Shown here: positions 60,920 to 64,000 of the stretch, in pieces
Numbering within the stretch: position 1 is the stretch's first letter
Layout: each line of letters starts with the position of its first letter
Origin: Didymella arachidicola
Lineage: Eukaryota; Ascomycota; Dothideomycetes; Pleosporales; Didymellaceae
Assembly: GCA_016630955.3 (NCBI GenBank)
Contig: CM049989.1
Span: 1,054,001 to 1,118,000 of the forward strand
DNA length: 64,000 nt
Reading direction: 5' to 3'
Translations under genes and position numbers: made by a program
The notes under the pieces: model-generated
What the model saw: only the letters and a program-made list of their open reading frames with translations
What the model was told of the DNA's origin: nothing
The model's database searches: none

Positions 60920-63109
60920 ATGACGATTCCGGACGAGGTATCTAGCTCTGAATTTAAATTCAATTCCCCATTGACCATGACAGGTTGATATCATCGTCTG
61001 CGGCGGAGGAAGTTGCGGATGTGTCGTTGCTGGACGTTTGGCCAATCTCGATCATAACCTCCAGGTCCTCTTGATCGAGGCTGGAGAGTCCAACTTGAAC
61101 AACCCATGGGTCTTCCGTCCAGGTATCTACCCACGTAATATGAAGCTGGACAGCAAGACTGCCTCTTTCTACTACTCACGCCCGTCGGAGTGGCTTGATG
61201 GGCGCCGTGCTGTTGTTCCTTGTGCACACATTCTCGGAGGCGGGTCCTCCATCAACTTCATGGTAAGCGAAAAACTGTGTCCTCCAATTACGGTGCCTGA
61301 CCAGTGCTCAGATGTACACTCGTGCTTCTGCATCCGACTATGACGACTTCCAGGCCAAAGGTTGGACCACCAAGGAGCTCATCCCGCTCATGAAGAAGCA
61401 CGAGACATACCAGCGTGCCAGCAACAACCGTGACATTCATGGCTTCGAAGGCCCGATTAAGGTTTCATTTGGCAATTATACCTACCCTATCAAGGATGAC
61501 TTCCTCCGAGCCACTGAGTCCCAAGGTATCCCGTTCACCGATGATCTCCAGGACTTAGTCACGGGCCACGGAGCCGAGCACTGGCTCAAGTGGATCAACC
61601 GTGACACTGGACGTCGTTCTGATTCTGCACACGCCTATATTCACAGCACTCGTGCCGTGCACCAAAATCTGCACTTGATGACCAACCACAAGGTCGACAA
61701 GGTAGTCCTCGAGGGTGACCGTGCTGTTGGCGTCAAGGTCGTTCCAACTAAACCCCTCACTCCTGGACAATTGACATCTCGAGTCATCAAGGCTCGTAAA
61801 CAGATCATCGTTTCCGGTGGCACTCTCAGCTCGCCACTCATTCTCCAGCGATCTGGTATTGGAGACCCTGAGAAGCTCCGCAAGGCTGGTGTCAAGCCGC
61901 TCGTCGATTTGCCAGGTGTCGGTCTTAACTTCCAGGACCATTATCTCACCTTCGCGACATACCGAGCCAAGCCAGGTGTCGAGTCCTTCGACGACTTTGC
62001 CCGCGGTGATCCAGCGACTCAAAAGAGGGTTTTCGAGCAGTGGAACATTAACGGCACGGGTCCACTCGCCACCAATGGTATTGAGGCCGGCGTTAAGATC
62101 CGTCCAACAGAGGAAGAATTGAAGGCGATGGATAAGTGGCCTTGTCCAGAGTTCCGATCCGGCTGGGACAGCTACTTCAAGGACAAGCCAGACAAGCCAG
62201 TCATGCATTACTCTGTTATCGCTGGTTGGTTCGGTGACCATATGGTCATGCCGGCGGGCAACTTCTTTACTATGTTCCACTTCCTGGAATATCCGTTCTC
62301 GCGTGGCTCGACCCATATCACATCGTCCAACCCCTACGATGCTCCAGACTTCGATGCTGGCTTCATGAACGACAAGCGCGACATGGCACCCATGGTTTGG
62401 GGCTACATTAAGTCTCGTGAGACAGCGCGTCGCATGGATGCTTACGCTGGTGAGGTGCAATCGATGCACCCATTCTACGCGTTCGACAGCCCTGCTCGTG
62501 CCAATGACATGGATCTCCAGACTACCAACGCTGTGAGTAGCACCCTCTTCATCCACATTGCAATTTCTGACCAGACACCAGTACGCTCTTCCCGGCAATA
62601 TTACTGCTGGTATCCAGCACGGCTCCTGGACCATGCCCCTTCAGAAGGGCAAGGCACCCAGCCCCAGCTTCCTCAATTCGAACTCGCAGCACGTGCTCGA
62701 GGATCTCCAGTACACTTCCGAAGACATCAAGCACATTGAGAACTGGACGAAACGTACATAACTTCCTCATTCATTCGTTGATCTTTACTGACATCATACA
62801 GGCCACGTCGAGACTACCTGGCACTCGCTCGGCACATGCTCGATGGCACCCAAGAACGGCAACAGCATCGTCAAGCATGGTGTCTTGGACGAGCGCCTCA
62901 ACGTGCACGGTGTCAAGGGCCTCAAGGTCGCTGACCTATCCATCTGTCCCGATAACGTCGGTTGCAACACATACTCGACTGCGTTGCTCATTGGTGAGAA
63001 GTGTGCTGTGCTCACTGCTGAGGACCTGGGCTACAGTGGTGCCGCGCTTGACATGAAGGTACCGGAATACCACGCCCCGAGAGAGATCGTGGGGTTGAGC
63101 AGACTGTAA
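60920..63109 (+). CDS. AOD1: Alcohol (methanol) oxidase, peroxisomal GMC flavoenzyme
   Basis: FAD-dependent oxidase of short-chain alcohols, giving aldehyde and H2O2; in methylotrophic yeasts it is the first step of methanol use. Five exons: 60920-60937, 60984-61262, 61312-62532, 62582-62753, 62802-63109; introns 46, 49, 49, 48 bp; 665 residues, the same size as yeast methanol oxidase. Dinucleotide fold VDIIVCGGGSCGCVVAGRLA at the start, LLIEAGES, HILGGGSSINFM (GMC signature 1), SGGTLSSPLILQRSGIG (signature 2), and the C-terminal catalytic pair in TTWHSLGTCSM (His) and DNVGCNTYSTALLIGE (Asn). The protein ends LSRL, and SRL is an acceptable PTS1. Exon 1 encodes only MTIPDE. The symbol is by analogy; not to be confused with the alternative oxidase next door. 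Confidence 0.95.
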
Positions 63110-63575
63110 GTGATTGGAGATGTACGTCGCTCTTTAGTGCTCTGAGGAGGTCAGACGGGTGGGGAAGTTATAGGAGGACAATTTGAGCGCTTGCTTGTGC
63201 ATAGTAAATGTTAATGAGTACCTGCAAAACAAACAGTCGCACACGTGCCTTGTGCAATGTTCAGTAGTACACAGTGGATCGTGGACGATTAGGGTATGTT
63301 GGACTTCATCACGTGCACACTGAAACTAGGTATCTAGGTAGTTGTTGAGAAAATCTAATGGGCTGTGCTTCGCAGTTGCCAACCTCGTATCGACATACGG
63401 ACCAGGGTTTTGCTCCCACAACGCGAAACTTCGAGGTCGACATACAGTATCACTTTCAAGGTCTATACCAGCAGTCTCGACAATGGTAGGAAACTGCCTC
63501 TAGTGAGATGATCATTCGGTCCACACAACTCGAATGGCATGTTAGATTGATCCAACGTGACTCAAGTCCCGCCCA
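63110..63575. other. Intergenic region between convergent genes
   Basis: 3' flanks of alcohol oxidase and of the partial regulator gene. Nothing else seen. Confidence 0.45.
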
Positions 63576-63999
63576 TCATATCGCGAAATTCGTCATGCCT
63601 GATGGTGTATCCCACAGCGCTTCCCAAGAAAAGTCAAATGCGTTGGGGTCCAAGATGTCAGAAAGTAAAAAGTTCGTGTCGTCAAAAGTTGGAACAGGCG
63701 GAACCTCGACACCGCTGCCATGTCCGTTGACGGGTGCTACACTTGTGACTTCGGCCTCGGAAGATGGTGCAGGCTCTCTCGAGTTCAGGGACGCAATTCT
63801 TGATACTGGCTCGGCACATCGTTCTAGAGCGTAAATGGCTAGATCCCAACCGTAGTTGTCTAGGGCGAACTGGACGTGCGCAATCACGCGCTGTAGCCTA
63901 TTCACTGATGTGTTGCGCACTTCAGGGTCCGTTGTCTCGACCGTGCATCGAAGGGAGACCGTAATGGCGTGGACCAAGAGGTGGGTAACGTATGGTAGC
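63576..63999 (-). CDS. C-terminus of a probable fungal transcription factor, truncated by window edge
   Basis: The frame runs from the window's right edge to a stop at 63576-63578; 140 codons are visible and no start. The N-terminal part here is helical (VNRLQRVIAHVQFALDNYGW) and the end is acidic and aromatic (DDTNFLLSDILDP, then AFDFSWEALWDTP), typical of the C-terminal activation segment of zinc-cluster regulators with a fungal-specific homology domain. That family is an inference since the DNA-binding part is outside the window. Convergent with alcohol oxidase, 466 bp apart; a regulatory relation is possible but not shown. Confidence 0.6.
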   Translation of the reverse strand, partial: LPYVTHLLVHAITVSLRCTVETTDPEVRNTSVNRLQRVIAHVQFALDNYGWDLAIYALERCAEPVSRIASLNSREPAPSSEAEVTSVAPVNGHGSGVEVPPVPTFDDTNFLLSDILDPNAFDFSWEALWDTPSGMTNFAI

Positions 64000-64000
64000 C

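Noticed and set aside
61555..62634. 359-codon open frame antisense to alcohol oxidase
   Set aside because: It lies entirely opposite an exon of a well-conserved GMC oxidase and is produced by its codon bias; no domain recognised.
1..64000. CRISPR arrays, prokaryotic operons, insertion sequences, viral insertions
   Set aside because: No spaced direct repeats, no bacterial gene organisation and no viral domains seen; the window is eukaryotic throughout.

Overview
The window is nuclear DNA from a filamentous ascomycete (Pezizomycotina), most likely a Dothideomycete. Genes are dense, on both strands, and carry 45-80 bp introns with GT..AG ends, GTAAGT-type donors and CTGAC-type branch points. 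Recognisable orthologues include Mdm34, Pmr1, Rad21, Kar9, Atg15, Sua5 and alternative oxidase. There are no operons, no rRNA and no tRNA that I can support. The lineage call is inference from gene content and intron style.

Layout. 0-10 kb holds a 5'-truncated exonuclease V (EXO5), a small UPF0045/Ecm15 protein, the ERMES subunit MDM34 and Tudor-SN/SND1. At 10-14 kb is one 1438-residue multidomain protein: an N-terminal HET-S/HeLo-like segment, a degenerate protein kinase domain, two IQ motifs and a C-terminal trypsin-like serine peptidase. I think this is the most interesting object in the window. 15-24 kb has a coiled-coil protein with a C-terminal polyglutamine, the Golgi Ca2+/Mn2+ pump PMR1 and cohesin RAD21. 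24-34 kb has a patatin-fold protein without its nucleophile serine, a membrane-anchored MOSC (mARC-like) protein, a GPI-type wall protein, SUA5 and allantoicase. 34-42 kb is more accessory: an AIG2-like protein, a secreted rhamnogalacturonan acetylesterase with a suspicious splice site, a seven-exon Zn2Cys6 regulator, a TMEM205/DUF4149 membrane protein and a DHA2-type MFS exporter. 42-54 kb has ATG15, a GNAT acetyltransferase, a RING-like membrane protein, a hypothetical protein, KAR9 and a conserved unknown protein. 54-57 kb has a five-exon acylphosphatase, too fragmented to show as an ORF, followed by an intact-ended but coding-dead pogo/Fot1-type transposon. 57-64 kb has mitochondrial alternative oxidase, a peroxisomal alcohol (methanol) oxidase ending in -SRL, and the C-terminus of a probable fungal transcription factor running off the window.

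Functional themes. Most genes are housekeeping (organelle contacts, Ca2+, chromosome and spindle biology, tRNA modification, autophagy). The accessory layer suggests life on plant material: a pectin side-chain esterase, an alcohol oxidase able to use pectin-derived methanol, an exporter and Zn-cluster regulators. Exon boundaries were read by eye. Every multi-exon model given here keeps frame and has a length divisible by three, but none is backed by transcript data.
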